Assembly: GCF_013409595.1 (NCBI RefSeq)
Contig: NZ_JACCBD010000001.1
Coordinates: 2,542,001 to 2,606,000 of the forward strand
Length of the DNA stretch: 64,000 bases
Direction: 5' to 3'
Origin: Leucobacter aridicollis
GTDB lineage: Bacteria; Actinomycetota; Actinomycetes; Actinomycetales; Microbacteriaceae
In this document: positions 42,878 to 56,067 of the stretch, in pieces
Numbering within the stretch: the stretch's first letter is position 1
Layout of the letters: each line of letters opens with the position of its first letter
Position numbers and translations under genes: made by a program
Notes under the pieces: generated by a model
The model's input: only the letters and a program-made list of their open reading frames with translations
Database searches by the model: none
What the model was told of the DNA's origin: nothing

Positions 42878-43510
42878 CTACGCCGGCGGTTCGAGGTGGC
42901 GCGACAGATCGTCGAGCATCGCCTGCACCTGGGGCTCGACGAACCTGTCAATCGCGGCGGCAATTCGCGGCCGGTGCCCCATGAGCGCGAAGCACACGTC
43001 GTTGCCCGCATCGGTGGCGCGCACGTCGGCGAGGTGAATCTCCCGGCGCAGCTGCTCCTTCTCCTCCGCGCTCAGCGGGGGCCGTGGCAGCGGTGGCTCG
43101 GGCTGGACCTCTGCGGCGAGACCGGCGAGCGTGAACAGGAATGGCTGGCCCTCCTCCGTCGGCTCCGGATCGGGGTCAAGACCGTCATACTCCGGGTCGA
43201 GGCCCGCCGCGGGATCGTACCCGCCCACGCGCCACATGTCGGCGCCGCTCAGCTCAGCGTGGAGTACGGGCAGGTGCTCAGCCGTGTACTCGTCGACGAC
43301 GCGGTCGATGATCCGCTGCACGCGAGACACGAGCGCATGCTTCACCTGGTGCGGCGTTCCGTCTGGAATGCCCGAGGCGACAAGCACCGGAGAGCCCGTG
43401 CAGCGACGGCAGATCCGGCTGCGCGCCCGATACCCGGCGGGTTCCCACCTCGGCACCCACTCGAGCCACGCGTCAACCGCACTGTCTACGCGCTCATCAA
43501 TCATTCCCAC
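42878..43510 (-). CDS. Conserved-looking hypothetical protein (210 aa)
   Basis: The protein is soluble and Pro/Glu-rich, with an N-terminal helical part containing CRRC (residues 34-37). A Pro-Asp-Glu-rich middle (about 95-125, DPEYDGLDPDPEPTEEG) and a charged helical end follow. No family is recognised. The start is GTG 43510, with AGGAG 8 bases upstream overlapping the previous gene's end; ATG 43504 is an alternative. It is 5 bases after the gene at 43516, so it is in the three-gene group between rpoC and rpsL. Confidence 0.7.
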   Translation of the reverse strand: MGMIDERVDSAVDAWLEWVPRWEPAGYRARSRICRRCTGSPVLVASGIPDGTPHQVKHALVSRVQRIIDRVVDEYTAEHLPVLHAELSGADMWRVGGYDPAAGLDPEYDGLDPDPEPTEEGQPFLFTLAGLAAEVQPEPPLPRPPLSAEEKEQLRREIHLADVRATDAGNDVCFALMGHRPRIAAAIDRFVEPQVQAMLDDLSRHLEPPA

Positions 43511-43515
43511 CGAGG

Positions 43516-43998
43516 CTACTCCTGGCCCTCACGGCGCTCCCACGGCCACTGCGGAGTGGGGCGGTCGGTGTAGATCCGCCGCGCGAGGACGAGCCAGAAC
43601 AAGGTCACGGCGATGATCCAGATCGGGATCAGCGCGATCGCAAACGGACTGAACCAGGTCTCCCCCGTGCCCAGCCCGCCAGCGATGCCGCACAGGCCCC
43701 ACAGCAGGTAGACGCCGAAGCCAGCGCCCACCATGATTCCGCCGACCGGAGTCTTGCGGCCGCGCAGCAGCGAGAGCGCCTGCTGCCACAGCAATACCCC
43801 GAGGAGCGCCAGGCCGAGCCCGATGCTGACAATGCCGAACCACAGCGGAACGTCGTCCGTCTCGATCGGCTCGCGCCCGAGCGCCATGCCGAGGAGCCCC
43901 CAGGCGGCAACCACGAGCGCCGCAGTTACCACGAGGGTCGCGCCAAGCAGCCCGAGGACGTACCCCCGGGTCACTCCCCGCTTGGCGCCCTCGGTCAT
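43516..43998 (-). CDS. Four-helix membrane protein, unknown function (160 aa)
   Basis: Four hydrophobic helices (about residues 13-37, 52-75, 87-108, 117-140) and a short basic/acidic tail ending PQWPWERREGQE. No family or catalytic residues are recognised. Its ATG overlaps the stop of the preceding gene by one base (TAATG), so the two are coupled. Confidence 0.75.
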   Translation of the reverse strand: MTEGAKRGVTRGYVLGLLGATLVVTAALVVAAWGLLGMALGREPIETDDVPLWFGIVSIGLGLALLGVLLWQQALSLLRGRKTPVGGIMVGAGFGVYLLWGLCGIAGGLGTGETWFSPFAIALIPIWIIAVTLFWLVLARRIYTDRPTPQWPWERREGQE

Positions 43999-44981
43999 TA
44001 CTGCTTCGCCCGAACCTCTGCGAGGGCCGCCTCATACTCTTCGAGCAGGGCCGCGTTCTTCGTGGTCATCCGGCGACCGCGCGAGCCAATCCACGCGCCG
44101 AACCACACCGCGACCTCGCGCGCGAGGATCGCGGCGCCCAGCGTCGGCACCGTGAACGCGAGCTGTCGGGCGGTCTCGACGAAGCCAGTGGCACCCTCGA
44201 TCGCCTCGTACGGGCCGCCCGTGAGCGCGAACGTCGCGGTCGTCGCGACCCAGACGATGATGCCGACGAACAGGCTGAAGATCACGTACGCCCACCAGCC
44301 AGCACGCCCGAAGATCAGTACGAGGATAGCGAGCCCGACAAAGAATGCGACGACGCCGGCGATGAAGCCCCACGAGGTGACCCACGGCAGCAGGCCCTCG
44401 GTGAGGAACGTCGATGGCGGGAAGTCGCGCGCGATCATCGCCGAGATGATGCCCGCATACAGCACGGCGAACGCGACCGCGCCGAGCAACGCGATCAGCA
44501 CGCCGGCGGCCCGGTTGCCCTTGAGGTCCGGCGGCATCGGCGACTGCATGTAGAGCGCAGCCATTGGATGGTCCGCGCTGATCCTGATTTCGCCATCGCG
44601 AGCGGGCTCCGCGAACTGCACGCCGGGAGCGACGACGGGCACCTCGGGCGCCGCGGCCGCCGAGGGCAGATCCTCAACCGGAGGGATGCGCGTCGGCTGC
44701 TCCCCCGGCGTCTCAATGTCGAGCTGCGTGTCGACACTCGCCGCCTGCTCGCGGTGCGCCTGCTCGGCGAACGCCTCGGCACCCGCCGCGACCGCGGTCG
44801 GGGTCTCCCCTACCGACGAGTCAACGACGGCGCCGGTTGCGTCGACAACGATGACCTCGTTCGCGGGGTCGTCAACGCCCCCGGTCGCGCGATCGACTGC
44901 GTCCTGCACAGCCGTGTCGGTGGCTGCCTGTTCCTCGACCGGCGCACCGGGATCGACGGGTGTCTCACGCTCATCGCTCAT
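43998..44981 (-). CDS. Membrane protein with acidic N-terminal region (327 aa)
   Basis: The first 155 residues are hydrophilic, acidic and Ala/Pro/Val-rich (likely disordered). Four or five membrane helices follow (about 170-300) with a basic linker GSRGRRMTTKN and a helical tail. No known family is recognised. The start ATG 44981 has GAGAGG about 8 bases upstream. It heads the three-gene group 44981-42878, which sits between rpoC and rpsL in the same orientation. Confidence 0.78.
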   Translation of the reverse strand: MSDERETPVDPGAPVEEQAATDTAVQDAVDRATGGVDDPANEVIVVDATGAVVDSSVGETPTAVAAGAEAFAEQAHREQAASVDTQLDIETPGEQPTRIPPVEDLPSAAAAPEVPVVAPGVQFAEPARDGEIRISADHPMAALYMQSPMPPDLKGNRAAGVLIALLGAVAFAVLYAGIISAMIARDFPPSTFLTEGLLPWVTSWGFIAGVVAFFVGLAILVLIFGRAGWWAYVIFSLFVGIIVWVATTATFALTGGPYEAIEGATGFVETARQLAFTVPTLGAAILAREVAVWFGAWIGSRGRRMTTKNAALLEEYEAALAEVRAKQ

Positions 44982-45327
44982 CGTTCTACCTCTCGCATGC
45001 CTTGCGTTCTGCCGCCACGATACAAGCTCCGCAGCGAAAATGTGCGTTCCCGCGCGGGAATATGGTGCGAAACAGTGTTTTCGGGCGGCCGCCAGCCAGT
45101 GCCGGAGCGGCTCTGCCCGCTGTCGGCCGTTCACCTGCAGATCAGCACATTGAATGCCCGCACGGCGCCGGATGGGCATACGCGCTGCAGATCCCAGGCC
45201 GTGTGTGCGAGCGAAGGGCTGTGCAGCGGTGCGGCAGTGCCTCCACACACAACAGCGGGCCCCCACCCGAAGGTGGAGGCCCGCTGTGTGTCTGACCGGC
45301 TACCCGCTGCGCGGGCGGCCGAACCCG
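44982..45327. other. Gap between rpoC and the next gene
   Basis: In these 346 bases I see the rpoC 3' hairpin (45252-45287) and, nearer 44981, a moderately AT-richer stretch (about 45015-45085) that must hold the promoter of the following three genes. I cannot pick a convincing -35/-10 pair there. No open frame with coding character is present. Confidence 0.6.
45252..45287 (-). terminator. rpoC terminator hairpin
   Basis: A 10-bp outer stem (ACAGCGGGCC with GGCCCGCTGT) and a 5-bp inner stem (CCACC/GGTGG) start 40 bases after the rpoC stop. No T run follows, as is usual for actinobacterial terminators. Confidence 0.75.
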
Positions 45328-49218
<3,891 letters not shown>

Positions 49219-49244
49219 ATTGTTCTCCTTGGTATGAAAACTTT

Positions 49245-49294
49245 AAAAAAATCAGATCGGCTGCGCGCCCCGCCTCACAGCGGGGCGCCGATCA
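49245..49294 (-). promoter_or_regulatory. Terminator-like hairpin plus T7 tract between rpoB and rpoC
   Basis: On the minus strand, a GC-rich hairpin is followed three bases later by TTTTTTT (49245-49251). Its inner 9-bp stem is 49265-49273 with 49280-49288, and its outer GATCGG/CCGATC closes it with a small bulge. It has every feature of an intrinsic terminator but lies inside an operon that must be read through, so partial termination or antitermination is implied. Confidence 0.75.
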
Positions 49295-49296
49295 AT

Positions 49297-52200
49297 TTAG
49301 ATCTCGTCAGCCGAAGCTGCCTCGAAGCGGGTCGAAAGGTTAATCCCGAGCTCCTCCGCTGTACGGTGTGCCTCGTCGTCGTTGTCGCGCAGGCTGACGG
49401 CGTTGCCGTCTGCTCCGAGCACCTCGACGTTCAGGCAGAGCGACTGCATCTCCTTCATGAGAACGCGGAAGGACTCGGGCACGCCCGGCTCCGGGATGTT
49501 CTCACCGCGGACGATGGCCTCGTAGACCTTCACGCGGCCGAGGATGTCATCGGACTTCACCGTGAGCAGCTCCTGGAGAGCGTACGCGGCGCCGTAGGCT
49601 TCGAGGGCCCACACTTCCATCTCACCGAAGCGCTGGCCACCGAACTGGGCCTTACCACCGAGCGGCTGCTGGGTGATCATCGAGTACGGGCCGGTCGAAC
49701 GAGCGTGGATCTTGTCGTCGACGAGGTGGTGCAGCTTCAGGATGTACATGTAGCCGACCGAGATCGGGTACGGGTACGGCTCGCCCGAGCGGCCGTCGAA
49801 CAGACGGGTCTTTCCGCTCGAGTCGATGAGGCGCTCACCGTCGCGGTTCGGGGTCGTCGAGTCGAGTAGGCCAGCGATCTCGAGCTCCGAGGCGCCGTCG
49901 AACACGGGGGTCGCAACCTTCGTGTTCGGCGCTGCCTGCAGCGCCGACTCAGCGAGCTTTGCAGCCCACTCAGGCGATCCGTCGACCTTCCAGCCCTGCT
50001 TCGCGATCCAGCCGAGGTGGATCTCGAGGACCTGACCGAAGTTCATTCGGCCCGGGATACCGAGCGGGTTCAGGATCACGTCGACCGGCGTACCGTCCTC
50101 GAGGAACGGCATGTCCTCGACGGGGAGGATCTTCGAGATGACGCCCTTGTTGCCGTGACGGCCAGCAAGCTTGTCACCCTCGGTGATCTTACGCTTCTGC
50201 GCAATGTAGACGACCACGCGCTGGTTGACGCCCGACCCGAGGTCGTCGTCGTTGTCGTTCTCAGCGTCGAACACCTTCACGGAGGTGACGGTGCCGGCAA
50301 CGCCGTGCGGAACCTTCAGCGAGGTGTCGCGAACCTCGCGGCTCTTCTCGTTGAAGATCGCGCGAAGCAGGCGCTCCTCAGCCGAGAGCTCGGTCTCGCC
50401 CTTCGGGGTCACCTTGCCGACGAGGATGTCGCCGGGGTTGACCTCTGCGCCGATCCGGATGATGCCGCGCTCGTCGAGATCCTTCAGCGCCTCCATGCTC
50501 GCGTTGGGGAGATCACGGGTGATCTCCTCCTTGCCGAGCTTGGTGTCGCGCGCGTCGACGTCGTACTCCTCGATATGGATCGACGACAGCGTGTCGTCCT
50601 TCACGAGGTTCTGGCTGAGGATGATCGCGTCCTCGAAGTTGTGGCCCTCCCACGGCATGAACGCTACGAGGAGGTTCTTGCCGAGCGCGAGCTCACCGTT
50701 CTCGGTTGCGGGGCCGTCGGCGATAACCTCGCCGGCCTCGATCCGCTCGCCAGCCTTGACGATCACGCGGTGGTTGTAGTTCGTGCCCTGGTTCGAGCGG
50801 TCGAACTTGCGCATGTAGTACTTCTTCGTGCCGCCCTCATCGAGCATCACGGTGACAACGTCAGCCGACACGTCCTGGATCACGCCAGCCTGCTCAGCGA
50901 CGATCACATCGCCAGCGTCGATGGCCGCGTAGCCCTCCATACCGGTGCCGACGAGCGGCGACTCGGAGCGAACGAGCGGCACAGCCTGACGCTGCATGTT
51001 CGCGCCCATGAGCGCGCGGTTCGCATCGTCGTGCTCGAGGAAGGGGATCAGCGAGGTCGCGACGGAGACCATCTGGCGCGCCGAGACGTCCATGTACTGG
51101 ACCTGGTCGGCGTCGACGAGCTGCACCTCGGAGCCACGGGGGCGAGCGAGGACCTGCTTCTCGGCGAACTTGCCGTCCTTGTCGACGGGAGCACCAGCCT
51201 GCGCGATGAGGAACTCGTCCTCCTCGTGGGCGGTGAGGTAGTCGACCTGGTCGGTGACGGTGCCGTCGACGATGCGACGGTACGGGGTCTCGATGAAGCC
51301 GAACGCGTTGATGCGCGCGAAGGTTGCGAGCGCGCCGATCAGGCCAATGTTCGGGCCTTCCGGGGTCTCAATCGGGCACATGCGGCCGTAGTGCGACGGG
51401 TGAACGTCTCGCACCTCGACGCCTGCGCGGTCACGCGAGAGACCGCCCGGGCCGAGCGCCGACAGACGACGCTTGTTCGTCAGGCCAGCGAGCGGGTTGT
51501 TCTGGTCCATGAACTGCGAGAGCTGCGAGGTTCCGAAGAACTCCTTGATCGCAGCGAGCACTGGGCGCGTGTTGATCAGGGTGTTCGGGGTGATCGCCTC
51601 GATGTCCTGCGTGGTCATACGCTCACGGACGACGCGCTCCATGCGGCTGAGGCCGGTGCGCACCTGGTTCTGGATCAGCTCACCAACGGCGCGGATACGA
51701 CGGTTACCGAAGTGATCGATATCGTCGGTGTCCAGGCGGTTGTCGAATGCCTTCCCGTCGCGGGTACCGGGCAGCGTCTCGGTGCCTGCGTGGAGGCCAA
51801 CGAGGTACTTGATCGTTGCAACGATGTCCTCGAGCGAGAGCACCGAATCGGTGATCGGCGCTTCGAGACCAAGCTTGCGGTTGATCTTGTAACGACCGAC
51901 CTTCGCGAGGTCGTAGCGCTTCGGGTTGAAGTAGCTGTTGTCGAGGAGCGCGCGCGCAGCCTCGATCGCAACCTGCTCGCCCGGGCGCTGCTTGCGGTAG
52001 ATGTCCTTGAGGGCTTCCTCCTGAAGGCTGACGCCTTCCTTCTCGACGATGCCGTCCTTCTCAAGGGTGAGGGCGATCGACTCGTAGCCTGCGAACTCCT
52101 CGAGGATTTCGCCGGTGGTCATGCCGAGTGCCTTCAGGAACACGGTGACCGACTGCTTACGCTTGCGGTCGATACGCACGCCGACCTGGTCGCGCTTGTC

Positions 52201-52812
52201 GATCTCGAACTCGAGCCACGCGCCGCGGCTCGGGATGACGCGTGCCGAGAAGACGTCCTTATCGGAGGTCTTCTCCTGCTGGCGCTCGAAGTAGACGCCG
52301 GGCGAACGGACGAGCTGCGAGACGATGACGCGCTCGGTGCCGTTGATGATGAAGGTGCCCTTGTCGGTCATGAGCGGGAAGTCGCCCATGTACACGGTCT
52401 GGCTCTTCAGCACCTGGGTCTCGGTGTTGTAGAACGCCGCCTCGACGTAGAGGGGAGCCGAGTAGGTCTTGCCACGCTCCTTGCACTCGTCGATCGAGAA
52501 CTTCTGATCGTCAAGGATCGGGTTCTCGAACGAGAGCTGCATGGTGCCAGCGTTGTCCTCGATCGGGGACATCTCCTCGAAGATCTCCTCGAGGCCGCTC
52601 TTCAGCGCGATGTCATCGCGCCCCTGAGCCTGAGCCTCAGCGACGCGTGCAGCCCACGCGTCGTTGCCGACGAGCCAGTCGAAGCTCTCGAGCTGCAGTG
52701 CCAGCAGGTTCGGCACCGACAGCGTGTCGGAAATCTTGGCGAATGAGAGTCGCGAGTGGTTGCGACCGTTCTTCGGATTATTGGTGGACGATGCGTTGCG
52801 CGCAGCAGCCAA
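49297..52812 (-). CDS. rpoB: RNA polymerase subunit beta (1171 aa)
   Basis: Complete beta chain with the rifampicin cluster at about residues 429-453 ([12 protein letters not shown] onward) and the nucleotide-contacting [10 protein letters not shown]. Residue 446, equivalent to E. coli His526 and M. tuberculosis His445, is Asn (codon at 51475-51477), while the Ser531 equivalent (Ser451) is unchanged. The start is TTG 52812 with GGAGG 7 bases upstream, giving [11 protein letters not shown] at the terminus. It is transcribed from a promoter at 52964-52992 with a leader of about 145 bases. It is the catalytic core partner of beta'. Confidence 0.98.
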   Translation of the reverse strand: MAAARNASSTNNPKNGRNHSRLSFAKISDTLSVPNLLALQLESFDWLVGNDAWAARVAEAQAQGRDDIALKSGLEEIFEEMSPIEDNAGTMQLSFENPILDDQKFSIDECKERGKTYSAPLYVEAAFYNTETQVLKSQTVYMGDFPLMTDKGTFIINGTERVIVSQLVRSPGVYFERQQEKTSDKDVFSARVIPSRGAWLEFEIDKRDQVGVRIDRKRKQSVTVFLKALGMTTGEILEEFAGYESIALTLEKDGIVEKEGVSLQEEALKDIYRKQRPGEQVAIEAARALLDNSYFNPKRYDLAKVGRYKINRKLGLEAPITDSVLSLEDIVATIKYLVGLHAGTETLPGTRDGKAFDNRLDTDDIDHFGNRRIRAVGELIQNQVRTGLSRMERVVRERMTTQDIEAITPNTLINTRPVLAAIKEFFGTSQLSQFMDQNNPLAGLTNKRRLSALGPGGLSRDRAGVEVRDVHPSHYGRMCPIETPEGPNIGLIGALATFARINAFGFIETPYRRIVDGTVTDQVDYLTAHEEDEFLIAQAGAPVDKDGKFAEKQVLARPRGSEVQLVDADQVQYMDVSARQMVSVATSLIPFLEHDDANRALMGANMQRQAVPLVRSESPLVGTGMEGYAAIDAGDVIVAEQAGVIQDVSADVVTVMLDEGGTKKYYMRKFDRSNQGTNYNHRVIVKAGERIEAGEVIADGPATENGELALGKNLLVAFMPWEGHNFEDAIILSQNLVKDDTLSSIHIEEYDVDARDTKLGKEEITRDLPNASMEALKDLDERGIIRIGAEVNPGDILVGKVTPKGETELSAEERLLRAIFNEKSREVRDTSLKVPHGVAGTVTSVKVFDAENDNDDDLGSGVNQRVVVYIAQKRKITEGDKLAGRHGNKGVISKILPVEDMPFLEDGTPVDVILNPLGIPGRMNFGQVLEIHLGWIAKQGWKVDGSPEWAAKLAESALQAAPNTKVATPVFDGASELEIAGLLDSTTPNRDGERLIDSSGKTRLFDGRSGEPYPYPISVGYMYILKLHHLVDDKIHARSTGPYSMITQQPLGGKAQFGGQRFGEMEVWALEAYGAAYALQELLTVKSDDILGRVKVYEAIVRGENIPEPGVPESFRVLMKEMQSLCLNVEVLGADGNAVSLRDNDDEAHRTAEELGINLSTRFEAASADEI

Positions 52813-52963
52813 GGAAGTACCTCCGTGGGCCCCGTCGGGCCGATTGACTTGGTCTTGCGAAGAAATGCTCTGCGGTCACACGGGGTTCATCTGCGCCTGC
52901 GCGCCAACTCCCGGGGGCCTTCCGCTATATGAAGGCAGACTCGTGTCCATAGTGCAGCTTTCT

Positions 52964-52992
52964 ACTGTAACACCATCGTTACCAGCTGACAA
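52964..52992 (-). promoter_or_regulatory. rpoB promoter
   Basis: -35 TTGTCA (52987-52992) and -10 TACAGT (52964-52969) are 17 bases apart on the minus strand. The predicted leader is about 145 bases; I see no clear conserved structure in it. This leader and the PAP2 promoter fill the 299-base gap 52813-53111. Confidence 0.8.
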
Positions 52993-53111
52993 GGGAGCGC
53001 ACACAGTTCGCCAGGTCAATACTCACACCGTAGCTCAACTCCCCCGCAACTGCCAGCCGGAGCCAAGCTGCCTACCAGCCTCGGGGCAGGCTTGGCCATT
53101 ACTGTGAAGGA

Positions 53112-53759
53112 ATGCACTCAAAGCCCGCCGCCCCAGGCATCATCTGGGCGTCTCTCGCGATCCTCGCGGTGGCCGGGCTCGGCGCATACATCCACTTTGC
53201 CCACAGCGGAGCACTGCCACTCGACGAGGCATGGCGCGAGGCGGTGCGGCTCGAGCCGGGATCGGTGTCATTCACAGTCGCCGCGTTCATGGCCGAGATC
53301 GGCTCGGGCATCGGCGTCGCAGCGTGCGGCGCCGTCGCCTGCGCGCTGCTGCTCACACGCCGGTTTCTGCGCGAGGCCGCAGCGCTCGCGACCGCGCTGC
53401 TGCTCGGGGTCGCACTCTCCGAGGGATTGAAGTCCCTCGTGGTGCGGCCTCGCCCAATGGAGGCGCTGTACCCGTGGGACGGCTACTCGTTCCCCTCGGG
53501 GCACTCGATGGGCGCCGCCGCGCTCGCGGTGTCCCTCGCCTTCGCGTTCTCATCGGTCTACGAGAGCGGGGCAACCTTTGTCACGAAGTCCTCGGTGACC
53601 TGGATCTGGATCGCAGCGTTCGCCTGGACCCTCGCGATGATGTGGAGCCGGACAGCGCTCGGCGTGCACTGGCTCAGCGACACCGTCGCCGGGGCCGTTG
53701 TTGGCGCATCCGCTGCGGTCATCGCGCAACGCGTCTGGCATCGGCCGAGAACACGGTAA
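53112..53759 (+). CDS. PAP2-family membrane phosphatase (215 aa)
   Basis: Six membrane helices carry the three acid-phosphatase motifs: KSLVVRPRP (motif 1), PSGH (motif 2), and SRTALGVHWLSD (motif 3, catalytic His). PAP2 enzymes dephosphorylate lipid phosphates such as phosphatidate or undecaprenyl pyrophosphate on the outer face of the membrane. ATG 53112 has TACTGT 6 bases upstream (53100-53105), so it is probably leaderless. It diverges from rpoB. Confidence 0.9.
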   Translation: MHSKPAAPGIIWASLAILAVAGLGAYIHFAHSGALPLDEAWREAVRLEPGSVSFTVAAFMAEIGSGIGVAACGAVACALLLTRRFLREAAALATALLLGVALSEGLKSLVVRPRPMEALYPWDGYSFPSGHSMGAAALAVSLAFAFSSVYESGATFVTKSSVTWIWIAAFAWTLAMMWSRTALGVHWLSDTVAGAVVGASAAVIAQRVWHRPRTR

Positions 53760-53803
53760 TCCACAGGCTCTTGCGGCCAGCCCCACGCCTCAGCCGCGCA
53801 ACG

Positions 53804-53809
53804 TAAGAT
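53804..53809 (+). promoter_or_regulatory. -10 box of a leaderless promoter (glutaredoxin operon)
   Basis: TAAGAT ends 7 bases before ATG 53817, and no ribosome site intervenes. Confidence 0.55.
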
Positions 53810-53816
53810 TGGCGGC

Positions 53817-54089
53817 ATGAGCGAGAACCAGCAGACCGAGACCCCGAACATCCGCATCTTCGGCGCTGATTGGTGCGGTGACTGCCGCCGCGCGAAGCGC
53901 GTGTTCGGCGAGGCGCAGGTTGCCTACGAGTGGATCGACCTCGTCGAGACCCCGGAGGCAGCAGACGTCGCTGCCGACATCAGCGGCCGCAAGAACATCC
54001 CGGTGATCACGTACCCAGACGGCACACATCAGGTCGAACCGAGCGACGCGGACATGCGCGCGAAGCTCACCGAACTCGGGCTGGTGTGA
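53817..54089 (+). CDS. Glutaredoxin/mycoredoxin-like protein (90 aa)
   Basis: This single thioredoxin-fold protein has the active-site CGDC in FGADWCGDCRRAK, the cis-Pro in KNIPVITYPDG, and the glutathione/mycothiol-site region that follows. Actinobacterial proteins of this type (mycoredoxins) reduce mycothiol mixed disulfides. ATG 53817 has TAAGAT 7 bases upstream and no ribosome site: probably leaderless. Its stop overlaps the next gene's GTG (GTGA). Confidence 0.87.
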   Translation: MSENQQTETPNIRIFGADWCGDCRRAKRVFGEAQVAYEWIDLVETPEAADVAADISGRKNIPVITYPDGTHQVEPSDADMRAKLTELGLV

Positions 54090-54949
54090 TCCTCCCCGAG
54101 CCCGTCACGCTCGCCTCCGGGCGTACGGCTTCGATCGAGGCCGACAAGTGGGTCGACGGCGCCATCGAGCTCGTGATCGACGGGACCCCGCAGTCGCACG
54201 TGAACCTGCGCGACCCGTCTGATCTCTTCTTCGAGTACATGCGGCGCATCGGCCACGTAATCGACCTCTTCAGGCCGACAGGCGAGCCGATTTCGACGCT
54301 CCACCTGGGTGGCGGGGCGTTCTCTCTCCCCCGCTACGTCGAGGCGACCCGGCCGGGCAGCCGCCAGCAGGTCGTCGAGCTCGAGAGCGCGCTCGTCGAT
54401 CTCGTGCGTGAAGCGGCTCCACTGCCGAAGCGTGCGAGCATCCGAGTGCGCCACGGCGACGCGCGCGCGGTCCTCGGGAAGCTCCCAGCGGGAATGCACG
54501 GCGCGATGGACCTCGTCGTCGTCGACATCTTCTCGGGGTCTCAGACGCCGGCGCACGTGTCGAGCGTTGAGTTCTACGAACTCGTCCGACCGCTCCTGGC
54601 CCCGAACGGCCTCGTCGTCGTGAACGCCGCCGACGGCACGGGCCTCCCGTTCGTGCGCGGCCAGCTCGCGACCCTCAGGGCGCTGTTCTCCGAGGTCGTC
54701 GCGGTCGCCGAGCCGCAGGTGCTCAAGGGCCGCAGGTTCGGAAACGTGGTCATCATCGCGTCGAACGCCGCGGGCGGCTCCCCGGTAGGCGAGCTCGACT
54801 GGCTCCCCCGGCTCCTCGCGGGCGGCCCCCACCCCGCCCGCCTCCTCGAGGGGCAGGAACTCACCGAGCTCGTCGGTGCAACACGCCCCGTTACGGATGC
54901 GACGGCAGTCGACTCCCCCGCACCGTCCCCCGGCATCTTCGGCGCCTAG
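54086..54949 (+). CDS. Spermidine-synthase-like methyltransferase-fold protein (287 aa)
   Basis: A Rossmann methyltransferase-fold domain (about residues 60-240) has LHLGGGAFSLPRYV (the nucleotide-binding loop), VVELESALVDL, and the acidic VVVDIFSG loop with the conserved Asp of polyamine synthases. It lacks a full N-terminal beta-hairpin domain, so a true aminopropyltransferase is uncertain. The start is GTG 54086, overlapping the glutaredoxin-like stop by 4 bases. It is followed 2 bases later by a SprT-like gene, in the same operon. Confidence 0.82.
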   Translation: MILPEPVTLASGRTASIEADKWVDGAIELVIDGTPQSHVNLRDPSDLFFEYMRRIGHVIDLFRPTGEPISTLHLGGGAFSLPRYVEATRPGSRQQVVELESALVDLVREAAPLPKRASIRVRHGDARAVLGKLPAGMHGAMDLVVVDIFSGSQTPAHVSSVEFYELVRPLLAPNGLVVVNAADGTGLPFVRGQLATLRALFSEVVAVAEPQVLKGRRFGNVVIIASNAAGGSPVGELDWLPRLLAGGPHPARLLEGQELTELVGATRPVTDATAVDSPAPSPGIFGA

Positions 54950-54951
54950 CC

Positions 54952-55419
54952 ATGAGCGAACTCGACCGCGTCAGGCACTGGGCCAACGCGCTGATCCGGC
55001 ATCACCTCGATCCGCTGCACGGCGCCGGCACGTGGACGTTCGCGTTCGACAACGCGAAGCGACGCGCGGGGCTGTGCAACTACACGGACCGCCGGATCAG
55101 CGTCTCGAAGTATCTCGCCGAGAAGTTCGATGACGACGAGGTGCACCAGATCCTGCTCCACGAGGTCGCGCACGCGATCGCGGGGCCCGCAGCCGCACAC
55201 GGCCCGCAGTGGGCGCGCATCGCTCGCGACCTCGGGTACGTCGGCGGGCGCACGCATCACGGCGAGATCGCGCACGAGCGCGCGCCGTGGGTCGGCCACT
55301 GCCCGGGCGGGCACGAGCACTACCGATTCCGGAAGCCTGTGCGCGAGGCGTCGTGCGCGAAGTGCGCCCGCGGGTTCTCGCGCGCCCACCTCATCGTCTG
55401 GCAGCGTCGAGCGGGCTAG
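54952..55419 (+). CDS. SprT-like zinc metalloprotease (155 aa)
   Basis: The SprT-like domain has HEVAHA (metal-binding HExxH variant, with a later His) and the C-terminal zinc-ribbon part with CAKCARGF (only one clear CxxC; GHCPGGHE supplies another Cys/His). Family members include Spartan-type proteases for DNA-protein crosslinks, though bacterial ones are poorly characterised. It starts 2 bases after the previous stop, as the third gene of the glutaredoxin-like operon. Confidence 0.86.
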   Translation: MSELDRVRHWANALIRHHLDPLHGAGTWTFAFDNAKRRAGLCNYTDRRISVSKYLAEKFDDDEVHQILLHEVAHAIAGPAAAHGPQWARIARDLGYVGGRTHHGEIAHERAPWVGHCPGGHEHYRFRKPVREASCAKCARGFSRAHLIVWQRRAG

Positions 55420-55446
55420 CGGCCCCGCCGCACCAGCAGCGCCGCG

Positions 55447-56022
55447 CTAACAGCCGACCGTGCTCAGTACCTGGCGCAGCAGTTCGCCGCGCCCACCTGG
55501 CAGCTCGTTGAGGGTGTCGGCGGCGAGCGCGTCCTCCGGTGTCATCCACGTCACCTCGAGCGCGTCCTGGCGGGGGTCGCAGCTCCCTGTCACAGGCACG
55601 ACGTACACGAGCGAAACCGCGTGCTGCCGCTCGTCGACGTACTGGGAGATGCCAGGCATCGGGAAGTACTCGGCGACCTGAGCCGGCATGAGCGTCGTCG
55701 GCATCTGCGGGAACGCCATCGGCCCGAGATCGTTCTCGAGGTGGCGAAAGAGCGCCTCGCGCAGCGGCTCGCCGAACCGCACCCTGCCCGACACAAATGC
55801 TCGCGTCAGGTGCCCTTCCGGCGTGCTCCGCAGCAGCAGGCCGACCTCGATGACTTTGCCGAGGCCGTCGAGGCGCACCGGCACCGCTTCGACGTACAGC
55901 ACCGGGACCCGGCCGCGCACGAAGAGGAGTTCCTCCTCGTTGAGCCAGCCCGGATTCCCCGCGGGCGCGGGGCGATCCTCCGGGCCGTCGGGATCGGGGA
56001 GGTCTGCGGTTCCTATCGCCAT
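55447..56022 (-). CDS. NUDIX-fold protein with degraded catalytic motif (191 aa)
   Basis: The fold resembles actinobacterial DUF4916/NUDIX proteins. The NUDIX box, from Gly79 on, reads G-x5-E-x7-R-H-L-E-N-D-L-G: the first part fits, but the three conserved Glu positions of REUxEExGU are His, Asn and Asp. Hydrolytic activity is therefore doubtful; binding of a nucleotide ligand is possible. ATG 56022 has CAGAAT 6 bases upstream (56029-56034), suggesting a leaderless mRNA. Confidence 0.78.
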   Translation of the reverse strand: MAIGTADLPDPDGPEDRPAPAGNPGWLNEEELLFVRGRVPVLYVEAVPVRLDGLGKVIEVGLLLRSTPEGHLTRAFVSGRVRFGEPLREALFRHLENDLGPMAFPQMPTTLMPAQVAEYFPMPGISQYVDERQHAVSLVYVVPVTGSCDPRQDALEVTWMTPEDALAADTLNELPGGRGELLRQVLSTVGC

Positions 56023-56067
56023 GTTCTCATTCTGCCAGTGAAAGATCCGTTTGGGCGTGTGCGGCCA

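Noticed and set aside
44982..45327. A small gene in the gap between rpoC and the next gene.
   Set aside because: The only open frames there lack a ribosome site and coding bias, and they overlap the rpoC hairpin.
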